64,000 nucleotides of DNA, from positions 16,547,076 to 16,611,075 of the forward strand of contig CM038711.1 in the NCBI GenBank assembly GCA_021613375.1, in the 5' to 3' direction. Source of the DNA: Megaleporinus macrocephalus (lineage: Eukaryota; Chordata; Actinopteri; Characiformes; Anostomidae). The notes under the pieces were generated by a model. That model searched no databases. It was not told where the DNA came from and saw nothing but the letters and a program-made list of their open reading frames with translations. Numbering within the stretch: the stretch's first letter is position 1; each line of letters opens with the position of its first letter. The position numbers and the translations under genes are program-made. Shown piece by piece: positions 14,601-25,007 of the stretch.

Positions 14601-16101
14601 CACACTCAATGATATACTCTGGAACAGGGCTCCAAGGCATTAAACTTGCAACAACTAACCACTGAAATAGTCTGCAGTAGAGGGGGACCCTCAGGCAGCT
14701 CAGTAATTCACAAGCTGACTCCTAATTGTCTCTAACCTCTAACTGGCTCTGCCTTCTCAACACCAGTGGATTCGTCTGCAATTGTAATTCTGAGCTGAAG
14801 GAAACCGCTATGCATTGTGGTACGTAACCCTGTAAGTAGTGTAGATCGGTTGTCAACTAGATTTATGATGCATTATGGGTACCAATATAGTGAACTATAT
14901 AGGGAATTGAATGGTCCACTAAAAATTTGGACTGTGTAAAAGGGTGTATCTGAGAGAGTCTCAATAGTGACATCATTTATGGCAGTTAATTTAAATTTGC
15001 TCAACATTCACCCCTTCATTTACTATTCCGCAGGGACACTACTCAGGTATGGGGTGTGCGATTCTGCCAAGTTTGGTGGTTCTAGCTTAAAAGCTGAAAG
15101 ATGTGTTTTTTTCATAGAATAACAAAAACTAGAAAAGTAAAGTTTGTGAATGAACTTTAATCTTGAACCGCAAATAATCAGAATCAGAATAAGAAATACT
15201 TTATTGATCCCAGGGGGAAATTGCAGTTTGAATTTGAAAAGTTAAAGATTATGAACTGCTTGATAGCTGTAGAGGTAAAGCTTTTTAAAGTTTGTGCACA
15301 GAATAATAATAATAAAAGTGATTACAAAGTGGCATGGTGGTGTAGTGGTTAGCACGGTCCCCTTACAGTCCCAGTCTGGCCTGTTCTGTGTGGAGTTTGC
15401 ATGTTCTACCTGTGCTTAAGTTGGTTTCCTCCCATATTCCAAAGACATGTTAGGTTGATTGGTCACTCTAAATTGCCCGGAGGTGCGTGAGTGTGTCCAT
15501 GGTATACCCCGCATTCGCCTGATGATGCTGTGATTGGTATGTATTTCTTCCTTTAGGGGAGTAGCATATTTATTTTATAGTTGACCATGATGGCTGGTAA
15601 GGCACACTGCATTTAAAAAAAAACAAAAAAAAACTATTATTAACAGATTAGTTGTTTAAGCGAGAGAGGAAGATAACCAAAGGTCAGACATTAAGCCACC
15701 CCTGTATCCAGCAATGAAAAACTAATGATTTATGCGATCTCTATCTCTGTCTCTCTCTCTCTGTCTCTCTCAGAGTTGCCACACAAAGTTGAGGGACCTT
15801 TTTACTGAGAAACTTCATGTGATTGGTCTGGCCGCCCTTGTCATCGCTGTCATCATGGTACTCAAATTCACAGTACATGACATATAAGTTGTATGTAGTG
15901 TGTATAACACAGTTTAATTATGATAATATTAAGTACTGCTTAAATGAAAACATTTTAATTATCCTGTTAAAACCCACCGGAATATTACGGAATATTATCT
16001 GTAACCTTTTACAATTTTTCCTCTGTTGTTTGTAGGTCTTTGAGATGATCTTCACCATGGTACTGTGCTGTGCAGTCCGTAATGCCGCCACAGCATACTA
16101 A
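6662..16101 (+). CDS. cd81: CD81 tetraspanin
   Basis: Eight coding exons: 6662-6727, 9166-9280, 11892-11989, 13240-13314, 13397-13510, 13731-13826, 15774-15857 and 16036-16101. Lengths sum to 714 nt (237 aa plus stop) and every intron is GT-AG with matching phase. The exon 1 ATG sits in a good initiation context (GCCATGG) and gives TGCSQCIKY, the N-terminal palmitoylation-type cysteines. Membrane segments lie near residues 12-33, 63-84, 90-112 and 200-224. [14 protein letters not shown] after segment 2 is diagnostic of CD81/CD9-type tetraspanins. The large extracellular loop carries the CCG motif (C159, C160) and partner cysteines C177 and C190. CD81 is a plasma-membrane organiser that partners with integrins, CD19-type receptors and EWI proteins. 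Length equals the family norm. Teleosts often have two copies; which one this is cannot be told here. Confidence 0.97.
7725..7765. repeat. terminal fragment of a common fish repeat (CACTTTATTAGGAAC type)
   Basis: The motif ACACTTTATTAGGAACA is a frequently seen end of a dispersed teleost DNA element; related ends occur near 24000 and 63165. It lies in cd81 intron 1, a little upstream of the Tc1-like remnant. Confidence 0.45.
8040..8700 (+). pseudogene. Tc1-like transposase remnant in cd81 intron 1
   Basis: Translation in shifting frames gives a helix-turn-helix-like start (8042 onward), then the WTDESK-type catalytic block near 8430-8460, [17 protein letters not shown] near 8538-8590 and [11 protein letters not shown] near 8620-8655. 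These are the order and spacing of the Tc1/mariner DDE transposase core. Several stops and frame breaks make it inactive. It is a cut-and-paste transposon fossil with no role in cd81 beyond intron length. Confidence 0.8.
10023..10440 (+). mobile_element. LTR-like fragment in cd81 intron 2
   Basis: It starts TGTCACATCC, carries CACCTGTGTGTAGTC, a TATA-like TATTTATATATC near 10230 and AATAAAGCC near 10407. This layout resembles the better preserved solo LTR at 48232-48548, which starts TGTCACACC and has the same order of elements. No matching right end or target duplication was found, so it is probably truncated. Confidence 0.4.
11372..11480 (-). mobile_element. LINE 3'-tail fragment
   Basis: TTAAGATTCAAGAGCTTTATTGTCATATTCACAGCAG is the reverse orientation of the tail common on 5'-truncated fish L2/Rex-type LINE copies. 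Nothing of the coding part is present. Confidence 0.6.
11563..11629. repeat. (AT)n followed by (TTTA)n microsatellite
   Basis: An uninterrupted AT dinucleotide run passes directly into about nine TTTA/ATTT units. It lies in cd81 intron 2, about 260 bases before exon 3. Confidence 0.95.
12060..12205. mobile_element. teleost MITE with repeated CCAGC motifs
   Basis: TTACCAGCTTAACCAGCATATGTTG, then ACCATCACTAGACCAGCATAAACCA, ending GTGCTGGTCTTTTCAGCAGGG, is the well-known pattern of a short non-autonomous element dispersed in fish genomes. It lies in cd81 intron 3. Confidence 0.65.
12440..12930 (+). pseudogene. Tc1/mariner-like transposase remnant in cd81 intron 3
   Basis: Near 12705-12780 the translation reads [23 protein letters not shown], matching the second-aspartate region of Tc1/mariner transposases (WSDEAKF...GRQRVWRRKGEEY-like). 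Flanking frames are interrupted. A very decayed copy, different from the one at 8040. Confidence 0.65.
15178..15240 (-). mobile_element. LINE 3'-tail fragment
   Basis: AGAATCAGAATAAGAAATACTTTATTGATCCCAGGGGGAAATTGCAG is the recurrent 3' end of fish LINE copies in reverse orientation. Only the tail is present, in cd81 intron 6. Confidence 0.7.
15328..15548 (+). mobile_element. tRNA-headed SINE-like repeat, B box region missing
   Basis: GGCATGGTGGTGTAGTGGTTAGCAC matches a tRNA A-box-type head. The rest (GTGTGGAGTTTGCATGTTCT, TTTCCTCCCATATTCCAAAGACATG, GGTTGATTGGTCACTCTAAATTGCCC, TATACCCCGC) follows the abundant teleost dispersed repeat. The GGTTCGAATCC-type B box expected after the head is absent: the sequence jumps from CCCCTTACAG to TCTGGCCTG. 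It lies in cd81 intron 6. Confidence 0.7.
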
Positions 16102-17950
16102 GGCACAAGCTGATTGTTAAATTGACTAAATCCATGCAGAAAGACTCCATCCAGTGATCCATCTAGACATCAAGTCAAATTTCTGATATTTTTAATGTAC
16201 TCTGCATGTGATGTATGTGATGTTTTCTTCTTAGTCACAACCTGATTTTTTAATTTCCAGGATTGAAGCATTTATCAGATCAGATCAGACATTAGTCTTA
16301 AATAGCCCACAAACACACACTGTTTCAAAATGTTAACATTATTTTTTAATAATGACAAGTGTTCTATGAAGTTGCTAAGGTGCCTGACAGTATGACCTAT
16401 TATGAAATGTGTTGTTTCTCTGTGGTTGTTTGCTAGTATTATTCATTGTATCATTTTTATTATCTTAATCATTTAAGTGGATGGATAATCATTTAAGTTC
16501 ATTTCTTTGCAAGATTACAGTTTATAATAACTTTTCATCTATACATTATCTCTGAGTTTGTTTTGCATTTGCAGAATGTCCCATTTGTGCATGTTCTCAG
16601 GGCTTTGGGATAAAAACATTTTTTGACTGACTGACTTTTGACTATTTATCATTTATTCCTCAAAAAACGAGCTATATGTGATATTTATAGTTTAAAATAT
16701 ACCAAAAATAACTAAAATTGTTAACAGAATGTAAAGAAATAACTGATTTGATAGTATTTTTGAAGATGTCTATGTAGATATCTATGCATTTAAGGAAAGG
16801 TAGCCACTGTAAGGAACAGTAAATGCTACTAGGAATTGGATGGAATGAGGGATAAATAAACAAAAGTAGAGGAGTGCAGGTCAGTGTGTTTGTGGACCTG
16901 CCCTGAGTGAGTACATGCAGTTTAGTGGCTGTAGGTTAAGCTAAACTGTGTATATGAAAATAAATGTTACTCTATGAGGGAAAAAGAGGGACAAAAAAGT
17001 GGCAAACGGGACAAATGCGTGTCAAACCCGTTTTAAAGTTGTGGTCGGGGGTCTGCCCTGAGTCAGTGTATGTCTGTTGGTCGAGCAGAAGGTTGGTAGT
17101 TTGACGTGCACTTTTCAATTCTATTTATTCTCTATGAGAAAAAAATCGGGATAATTCTGGATGCTTTCCAGAATCCATGCATCTGAACAAAGAGCTGTAT
17201 ACAAGCTCGAATCACACAATCATACCGGACAATCTGGAGTTGGAATGGAGTCGATCTCAAAAACCGCAGGACAAGTTACGCAAAAAACGAAAAACTATAT
17301 ACTGACCATCAGTATAATTGATCATTGTTTACCTCAAAAATTGTTCACGCACTGGAGGTCTCAAAGTTTTTATTTATTTATAAAGTGTTGAATCTGCATT
17401 TGTGGATCAAATGGATTTTTGAGACTTGTAAACTAAACCGGCTATTTTTAAACTGATTAAACACTACATGTGTGCACATAAATAACTGGGTTTTCCAAAC
17501 TCAAACAGTATCTTCGACGTTCATGAGAGAGCAAATCCACGGACAAATTAATTATGGTCGGTGCATGAAAGCATTGTTAGCTTGTCTCGCAATTGTTGCA
17601 TTAATTAATTTAATATTTGTGAAATTTGAAGGAGGGACAAAAAATGCACTTCTAATGGTGTCTGCAAGGGTTCCTTCAGGTGTTAAATAATCATAATAAT
17701 AATAAAATACATTTATTTTCTGACAGTGTTTCTTTTGTCCTATACAACAACATGTTTAAATATAATCTTACATGTTGTTTAGGGATGTTTTTCCACGTGA
17801 CTGTAAATAAATGTCCACTGTATGTAAGAATATTCCGTGGCAGAGAATGCAGTCCTGTCCCTTTAAGAGTAAGCTATCTCCGCCCACTGCATTTTATAAA
17901 TTTAATTTCTTTGTAACTGCCGAGCTGCGGTGCATCACTAAACTGATCAG
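16102..17950. other. cd81 3' flank and TRIM promoter side
   Basis: Candidate cd81 poly(A) signals AATAAA are at 16855-16860 and 16959-16964. Around 16880-17160 there are two diverged copies of a roughly 155-bp unit (CCTGCCCTGAGT... and a CTCTATGAG block). Just before the TRIM start, CATTTTATAAATTTAA at about 17889-17904 could serve as a TATA box. No further exon was recognised. Confidence 0.5.
16880..17160 (+). repeat. two-copy tandem duplication of about 155 bp
   Basis: CTGCCCTGAGT at about 16899 and 17053, and CTCTATGAG followed by an A-rich run at about 16971 and 17131, are spaced by about 155-160 bases in the same order. The copies are diverged. Confidence 0.5.
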
Positions 17951-20900
17951 ATGGGGTCTTCTCTTGATAAACCAGCTGGCCATCCAGGTATTTGTCCATT
18001 ATGTCATCGCGAGTGTCGCAATTATACCACACTAGGATGCAGACACCGCTTTAGTTAGGGCTGCATTGGAGAACTGTGGAGCGGTTCCTCTACGGGTCCT
18101 TATTTTTGCCCTGAATGCAAATACGAATACATAGAGCTTCCGGAATACAGAGATCCATACGGAGTGTCCACGTCAGCGGCAGGGGACAGAAACACATTGC
18201 CTCTATTTTTTTTAGCTATTTTTTTGTGAGTTGTAACGTTTGTTGTACCCTCCAGTTTTTGTCCCGACAGCACGAAGAACGCCATATTAGTGTTGGTCCG
18301 GCACAAACGGCCAGATCCAGCAGCCACATCCACACCCTTTAAGTATTTAAATTACACACTTTATACAATTAAACGCGACTTTTAACGTGTTCATTTCAGG
18401 CCTTGTGAGGCTAGTCACAAAATCGCACAATACACTATATGGTTTTGGACGCAGCCTCGGTCTGAAATTCTGTCCTCACTTCCTGGAAAGCTACAACAAA
18501 CATTGCAATGCAATTTAACTTAGTAAAAGTGAAGCAGTAAATTTGTTATTTCACAATACTTTATGCTTATGCACTGATACACCAGGAAATGCGCTTTGGC
18601 CAAAATTTTGGAAAACAGTAATAGTACAAAAAATACACTAACAGGCATAGGTTTGCTAATACCGATGTTAGCGGTGCTCTCTTGTTTACGTTGTTTACGC
18701 TGAAGTGGAAGTTTAATGGCTGCACTGCAGAAAGTGACAACACTGCTATCTAGTGGTCTTGGACAACACGAACTCAAGTGCATTGATAATACAGCTATTA
18801 TAAACATGCCTGTTTGCCTCCAGTGATGCCACTGATATTATTTTTTAGGGCAAATAAAGCTAACTCATTTGCATTGTACCCCATGTACTTTGACTGAAGT
18901 TTAACTAAATGTTAATACCCGTTGATTATTTGCATAGTGCATGCTAGTTACTGAAGTCAGAGGATATACTTAGATAGCATAGAAAGAATACAAAATAACA
19001 ATTTCTGTTAAACTGATTAGCCTGAAGGATGCAATACTTCACTACAGCATGTCACATGACAAAACATTTTAATTAAATCATAAGCTTGGATGGTAATGTC
19101 AATTCACAGGTATCATCTACACTGTTTTGTCTAGGTACTGTTTTTTGTAGTTTGCACAGGTGGTATTTGACACTGTTGTCTCTTGTCCATGCTCTATTTT
19201 TTATGATTCAGTGGTTTCTGTAGTACACAGATATTTAACTGTTCTATTGCTATTGTCTTTTTTAGACTTGACTCTTGGAAAAAGACTTTCAAAACGGTAT
19301 TCCCCGAAAAATTTGTTTGGGAAAAGGAAATTTAGTTCATCTTCCTTCAGGGGGTACAGTGAAGAGCACAGACTTAGCACAGACTCACCCAGCCGCCCAA
19401 GCACTGTCAGTGATTCATCTGATACTGACACACCACCAAGAAAGAAAAAGGCCTCAGAAATGCCTATATTAGAAGATCAAAGAATGTATTCGGTGTGTGC
19501 CAAATCCTCAACAGAATCCCCAGGACATAGCACACCATCGAAAAAGAACATGGCTTCAACTAGTGAATCATTACTGGATAATCCTATTGAAGAAGGGGAT
19601 CTCAGAGAGTCAGTATGTAGTGGAAAAGAGAGGCCCCAACACAAACCAGCATCACCACCAAGTAAGCATCCCCAACAGGTCTTTCAACAAGCCAGAAGCT
19701 CTTCAAGCTCTTCTGGGGAGCAATCAAGAAACCTCCCAGCTCACAATGACATATGTCAGCTAACTGGTAAGGAGAGTCCATCAACTGAGAGCTTAGTGAT
19801 GTGCCACTACTGCTCCAGTCAAGAGCAGAGGTCAGCTGTGAAAACCTGTCTGGTATGTGGTGCATCTATGTGCCCAGAGCATCTGAGGGCCCATTTGGAA
19901 TCACCTGTTTTCCAAAGCCACCCACTTGTGCCTGCCGTGGAGGATGTGTCACCTTGGAGGTGCCAAGAGCACCAGGAGATGAACCGCATCTACTGCCGTC
20001 CTTGTGGGGTGTGTGTGTGTACAGTTTGTACTGTGATCGGCTTGCATAAGGACCATGATTGCATCAGCATTAGAGAGGCTGAGGAAGAGCTCAGGGTGAG
20101 AAGGCACAAAAAGTTTGACATGACACAATTCTGTTTTGTCAGTTTTAACTGTTTTGACAGTTATGAGTTAAGTACGTTTTGTCAGCAAATCCTTTGTGTA
20201 TAGTGATCTTAGAATTGAGCCATTCTCAGTGTCTGACAGCTTGTTTGAAATTTGTCATTTTCTCAGGCCACTCTAAATAGTCAAATGAAAAAGATACAGA
20301 CAAAGGAAACAGCTGTATTGAAAAGAGTGACTGAGCTCACAGAGAGGAAGAGCAATGTTCAGGTAAGTGTAACTTTTATAAGAACGTTAATTTATAAAGA
20401 CATTGCTTGTGCAGAGACTTGTGTTTCTGTTTAGCCTTGAAGAAATTAATCTTTACAGATTATGCTGGATTGTACTCTGATACAGTTGCGGAGGGCATCT
20501 AACCAGATTAACTAGGAAATTCTGATTTATTTATGCTATTATATTTATTTATGGTATGTGTGCTTATGTAACCATTTTCCATCTGTCATTCTTGTAGGAA
20601 GTGGTAGAAGGCACACGGGCCTCTGTCAAACAGCAGTATCAAGCCATGCGGGAGGCCATGGAAATAGAAGAGCAACAGGCGCTGCGTTGTGTAGCCCAGG
20701 AGGAGAGCAGAGTCCTGGGAAGCATTGAGGAACAGCTTGGAACACTGAATCATGGACTTGATACCATCCGGAGCACTTTCTATTCACTGCAGAAATTAGC
20801 AGATGCACATGGGGCATCTCGTGCTCAGGACCAGGCCTTCATCATGGTACGACTAGATGCAAGGGATGCTGGGAAATGGAGAATGGTCATTGATGTAACA

Positions 20901-22436
20901 CAAAATTCTGTTTTTCTTTTCAGGAGTACAAAAAGATAGCCAAATGGTAAGAAAAATGTTTCTTTTTCATTCTTTGTGTAGAACTGTCTTAGCACTGGCC
21001 TGATCATCACAAAGTTTTGAGTTTGATTCTGCTGGCGATTTAAAGCCAGTCCAAGACAACATAACTGGTCTGGCTTACCTGCTCCAGCTTTTGAGAAAGC
21101 TCCCCAGTGTGTCCTTTTAAGTTTGCTAACCTGGCAACTTTTGAGCTATTTGTAGAGGTCCGGGTAATTGTCGACCAGATGTGTAGGCAGACTGCTAGTG
21201 TTTACTGTTTCACAGTGGAAGAATTTTACATTATATGTCTTTTTTTTTTTGTTTTGCATTGCCATGTTATGGTTACTGCCTTCTTGCTACTCAAGCCAGA
21301 TGGCTTGCATATTGAATTAACATGCACCGTATGATTTGCTTATCCCAAATGCAGATTTGGTTACTCTATATAAAGTATTTAAAGCATTAAATATTACAGA
21401 ACATACTACTTCATGTCCCCAACCTTCTCTAGTTGTAACACCTTATCTGACCCAATGGAGAACCTTGAGTCAATCGAGAGGGTCAATCAAGGCAGACTGG
21501 ATTGCCTGCAAGACTGGACAGAGAGAAGGCTTGAGACTATAATAATATCGGTGCCTCACAGAGACCCATTCAGACTACTATGTAAGTCTTTCACTTGTGT
21601 TAACACGTACTTTTGTGCTTCCTTTTTAAGGGAACTTAATAAATTACATGATTATGTGTGCAGTAGAAAAAAGTGTACATAAAAGTGTAGTATTCTTGCT
21701 GCTATGCAGCAAAACCTACCAAACTACCAAAGTTGGTAACAAAGTAACACTAGAATGAGCTTCTATAATTGGGCTGTTTTTACTTTAACATGTTATTAAA
21801 CCAGACTTAATTTCATTAAATACCAATACTTTAATTTATTATAGTCCTGTCTTTTAAGTTTGTCCTGTATTTCCTGCAGATGGTTTTAACCCAACTCTGG
21901 ACCCTTTCACTGCTCATCCAAAGCTGATTCTTTCTGCTGAGAACAGACAGGTAGACTACAGCGAGCTCCAACAGGCTTACCCAGAGAATGAGGCACGCTT
22001 CTCCATCTTCCCCCAGGTATTGGGCTCTAAGGCACTGTATCAGGGCCGCCACTACTGGGAGGTAGCGGTGACTCTGGATGAGGGCCGCTGGAAGGTGGGC
22101 ATTAGTGACGGGCAAATAGTGAGAAAGGGGCAGAAAGATAGTTGCCGTATCGGCTTCTACCCAAACTCCTGGTGCCTGGTGTGTGAGAAAGGCAAGGTGG
22201 AAGCCCTGCATGATAAGACAACCTCACCTGTATGTGCCACTGGACTCCAGAAGGTGGGGATACTCCTGGATTTTGAGGAGGGCTGCTTGTCCTTCTACAG
22301 TGTAGCTAAGGAGGGCACTCTTACTTTACTCTTCCTTTTCCAGCACACATTCTCTGAGCCTCTTTACCCTGCTCTGGCAGTCTCAAAAACTCAGCTCTCG
22401 ATTTGTGACCTATTTGCTAGATCTGCTACAGAGTAG
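17951..22436 (+). CDS. TRIM-family protein: B-box1, B-box2, coiled coil, PRY/SPRY; RING sequence disrupted
   Basis: Exons: 17951-17987 (if the inner donor is used), 19266-20095, 20267-20362, 20598-20846, 20924-20946, 21433-21581 and 21880-22436. Phases join into 646 codons with no stop. From the protein start: a Ser/Lys-rich linker; B-box1 from about residue 192 (CHYC...CLVC...CPEH); B-box2 from about 245 (CQEH...YCRPCGVCVCTVC...LHKDHD); coiled coil about 290-404; the family's 23-nt exon; PRY/SPRY about 462-646 (GRHYWEV, WKVGISD). TRIM proteins are mostly ubiquitin ligases in innate immunity and regulation, with SPRY choosing the target. Here the RING coded after residue 12 of exon 1 has Ser for a zinc ligand and then TAG, so the ligase form cannot be made from this sequence. 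Either a RING-less protein is made by splicing at 17987 or the gene is decaying. The exact TRIM member is not identified. Confidence 0.85.
17988..18235 (+). pseudogene. disrupted RING-finger coding segment of the TRIM gene
   Basis: In frame with the ATG at 17951 the sequence continues CPLC (Cys codons 17993 and 18002), LGC-R-H (Cys 18038, His 18044), then Ser at 18053 where the fourth zinc Cys belongs, TAG at 18056-18058, Cys at 18062 and a final CPEC (Cys 18107 and 18116). Apart from the Ser and the stop, the C3HC4 spacing is preserved. After the RING no donor in the phase needed by the 19266 acceptor exists before the next stop at about 18230. Confidence 0.8.
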
Positions 22437-22609
22437 TCAAAGAAGTATTATATATTTTTTTTTATCATTTTTATATGTTAAGCACATTTTTTACCTGTGG
22501 CAATCTATAGATGTAGTTTATCACCGGTTTATTGATAGTGTTGTAAATATTTCTTACATACCATTCGTTAATACAGATGACTGTCATATGGTTTTATGGT
22601 TCAGCAGTA

Positions 22610-22860
22610 CCTGTGGGTTTATAGCAGGAACCCCCAGGGACGCTGCCTGAAGCCCAGGAGATAACAACCGGGACATGCAGGTCAAGGCTAGTTGGACCTG
22701 TAGTTAGCTGCACTTAAATAGGGTGTTTTTCCTGTTTTGGGGTAGACCATGTTCAGATCTCCTCAAAGAATGTCTGTTAGACGGTATCCTCAAGAATAAA
22801 GCTTATACTCTGAGCTGGCCTCTCTCTTCATTTTGACGGCAAGAAAAGAAGCCAATAAGT
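22610..22860 (+). mobile_element. LTR-like fragment downstream of the TRIM gene
   Basis: GC-richer block with a CTTAAATAGGG TATA-like site near 22713 and AATAAAGCTT near 22795, the spacing usual for a retrotransposon LTR promoter and poly(A) signal. No partner copy or target duplication is visible. Confidence 0.35.
22795..22800 (+). promoter_or_regulatory. candidate polyadenylation signal AATAAA of the TRIM gene
   Basis: AATAAAGCTT lies about 360 bases past the TRIM stop codon. It could equally belong to the LTR-like sequence in which it sits (22610-22860). Confidence 0.4.
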
Positions 22861-23038
22861 AAGCCTAGTAAGACAGCCACTGAGGTCAGACTTTGCTATG
22901 TGTACATTTATTATGGTAGAATATTTGTCCCTTGCTCAGTATTATACTATTTTGCATGATTCTTATGCGTCTGGGTTTTAATGTAACTCCTGTCCAAAAG
23001 GCCAACATAATTTTAAGGTGTTTTATTGCTACTGAGTG

Positions 23039-23553
23039 TGTAAGTTTACTACTGGGAGAACCCAGAGGAACTCACGGATTTACGTATGGTGAGTGTTAAG
23101 GAAGAAGATTGGAGTTCACTACACCGAGACCACAGTACACCTCCAGGTAAGTTCAAAGTGTGTCATTTATTAAAGAATAAGTAAACTACACACAAACTTG
23201 TGCATAGGCTGCAGTCCTACATAATAATACAATACTCAACATCACAAATGTATTTTCCAGAGCTCCAGCTGACTAAACAGCAGTAGGAAGGAAAGGAAAG
23301 AGTAGCCCTTCTCTTTCTGCAGCCCTTAATATACCCAAAGCTCCTCCCAGGCTAAACTATTTTACAGGGGCAGATAAATCCACTAAACACAATAAAATCA
23401 ATTACAGTGCTAACAGCCCCTTTTCCAACCATTACTGTGCACAAACATATACAAACTCTATGACCTTAACATCCATGCATCTACCGGTAGGTATCTACAT
23501 TTATTAACTCAGTCTCTCCCAGCCCCCTGCCAGATCTGTTGACGGTGTCAACA
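23039..23553 (-). mobile_element. probable solo LTR (minus orientation)
   Basis: The block begins TGTAAG and ends CAACA, giving the TGT...ACA ends of an LTR. It is flanked by GAGTG on the left (23034-23038) and GAGTA on the right (23554-23558), a 5-bp target duplication with one mismatch. Read on the minus strand it has GGGTATATTAAGGGCTGCAG, a TATA box with downstream start region, near 23320-23340. No internal retroelement sequence adjoins it. Confidence 0.6.
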
Positions 23554-23985
23554 GAGTATCCTAAACTCATTCTCTATTGCTTTATTGGAATAATTACCCA
23601 AAAGTAAAAAGACAAATAAACAATATAATTAAGTCAGATCAAAAACTTTCTTTTCACACTTTTTGTGCCTGATTTGACTACTATTGAGTATTGCTGATGG
23701 AGGAATTTAATCAACTTATGCTATGTCCAGGGGCGTGCAGGAGAAATCCAGAACTAAACTTTGTTCTTCAAACTGGCTTACAAGATATTATCTACTTCTT
23801 TCAAAATAAAATAAGATACTTATACTACTTTGCATTGATGTTTAATTACAGTTGTTATGATATAGGGTATTCTTAAATATATTGCTAAGATACAGGGTTT
23901 TAAACAATGAAATCCCTTAGGTGCCTAAAACACAGTATTGCACATACTGTGGCAAATGATGCCGACCAGTTGCAGTGAAATACAT
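23554..23985. other. AT-rich spacer, nothing recognised
   Basis: No coding similarity or repeat family is visible between the solo LTR and the next dispersed repeat. Confidence 0.4.
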
Positions 23986-23989
23986 CAAA

Positions 23990-24465
23990 AAAATAGATAG
24001 CTACCACTTCATTAAATACACTTAATTGTTTCTACAGCCATTGTTCACTCATTGGGGATGCTGTTGGTTAAGGAACCAATTATGTGACCAGACTGCTAGT
24101 GGGTGGTGGTGCATCACTCTCAGCACTGCAGTGACACTGACATTGTGGGGATGTGTTTGTGTGTATTGCGCTGGTACAAGTGGATTAGACACAGCAATGC
24201 TATTGGAATTTTTAAACACCTCAGTACACTGCTGGACTGAGAATAGTTCACCAACCAAAACTATGCAGCCGATATTGTCCTGTGTGTCCTCTAACTACAC
24301 ATGAAGGACTAGAGGATGACCAACAACAAACTATGCAGCAACATCTCTCAGACTTTACATCTGGACCAGCAACATAGGAGCTTCTAATGGAGTCGACATT
24401 GGGTGGACACAATGTTTAAAACTCCAGTAACAATGCTGTGTCTGATCCACATGTGCCAGTGCAAC
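23990..24465. mobile_element. dispersed fish DNA repeat (CACTTCATTAAATAC end, TCAGCACTGCAGTGACACTGAC core)
   Basis: The core CTGCTAGTGGGTGGTGGTGCATCACTCTCAGCACTGCAGTGACACTGAC and later AGTACACTGCTGGACTGAGAATAGTTCACCAACC are a recurrent non-coding element in fish genomes; the left end resembles the CACTTTATTAGG ends at 7735 and 63165. No open frame belongs to it, so it is taken as non-autonomous. Confidence 0.6.
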
Positions 24466-24966
24466 ACACATTAACACGCCACCACGTCATTATTATCAAA
24501 CATTATTCCAATGTTTTAGTCCTAGAAAATGATTCGTAAAAATGTTGTGCATGTTTATGCATCTATTAAATTAAAAAATGTTGCTTGCTATCATTATATC
24601 AGAATGACATGGGTTTAAGATCAGTTTTATTGCATGTTTTGTCATGTCCCAGCAACAAGTCTTTTTGTCAGACATTCAGAAATATATATTAAGTGAAAAA
24701 TATATTAAGTTCAGAAGTAATATTGTAACACTCATATACGTAATGCAGCAACTACGTTAGCTAATTCAGTCTTTGTGTAACAGTATATCACAATGGCTCT
24801 TACTATGGGGGAACGAAACCCATAGATTTTTGGGTGTTTAATCTAAGGGGTTGGATCAGTATAAATCTTGCTCTAGGTATGCTAAAGAGGAGGGCTTTGA
24901 TCGAACTGCAGTAAAACACAGGGTACTGATTTAAAGATATAATTATAAATGTATTAACAAATGATA

Positions 24967-25007
<41 letters not shown>

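Noticed and set aside
15338..15410. A tRNA gene
   Set aside because: Only an A-box-like head is present; no B box, acceptor stem or anticodon arm can be folded.
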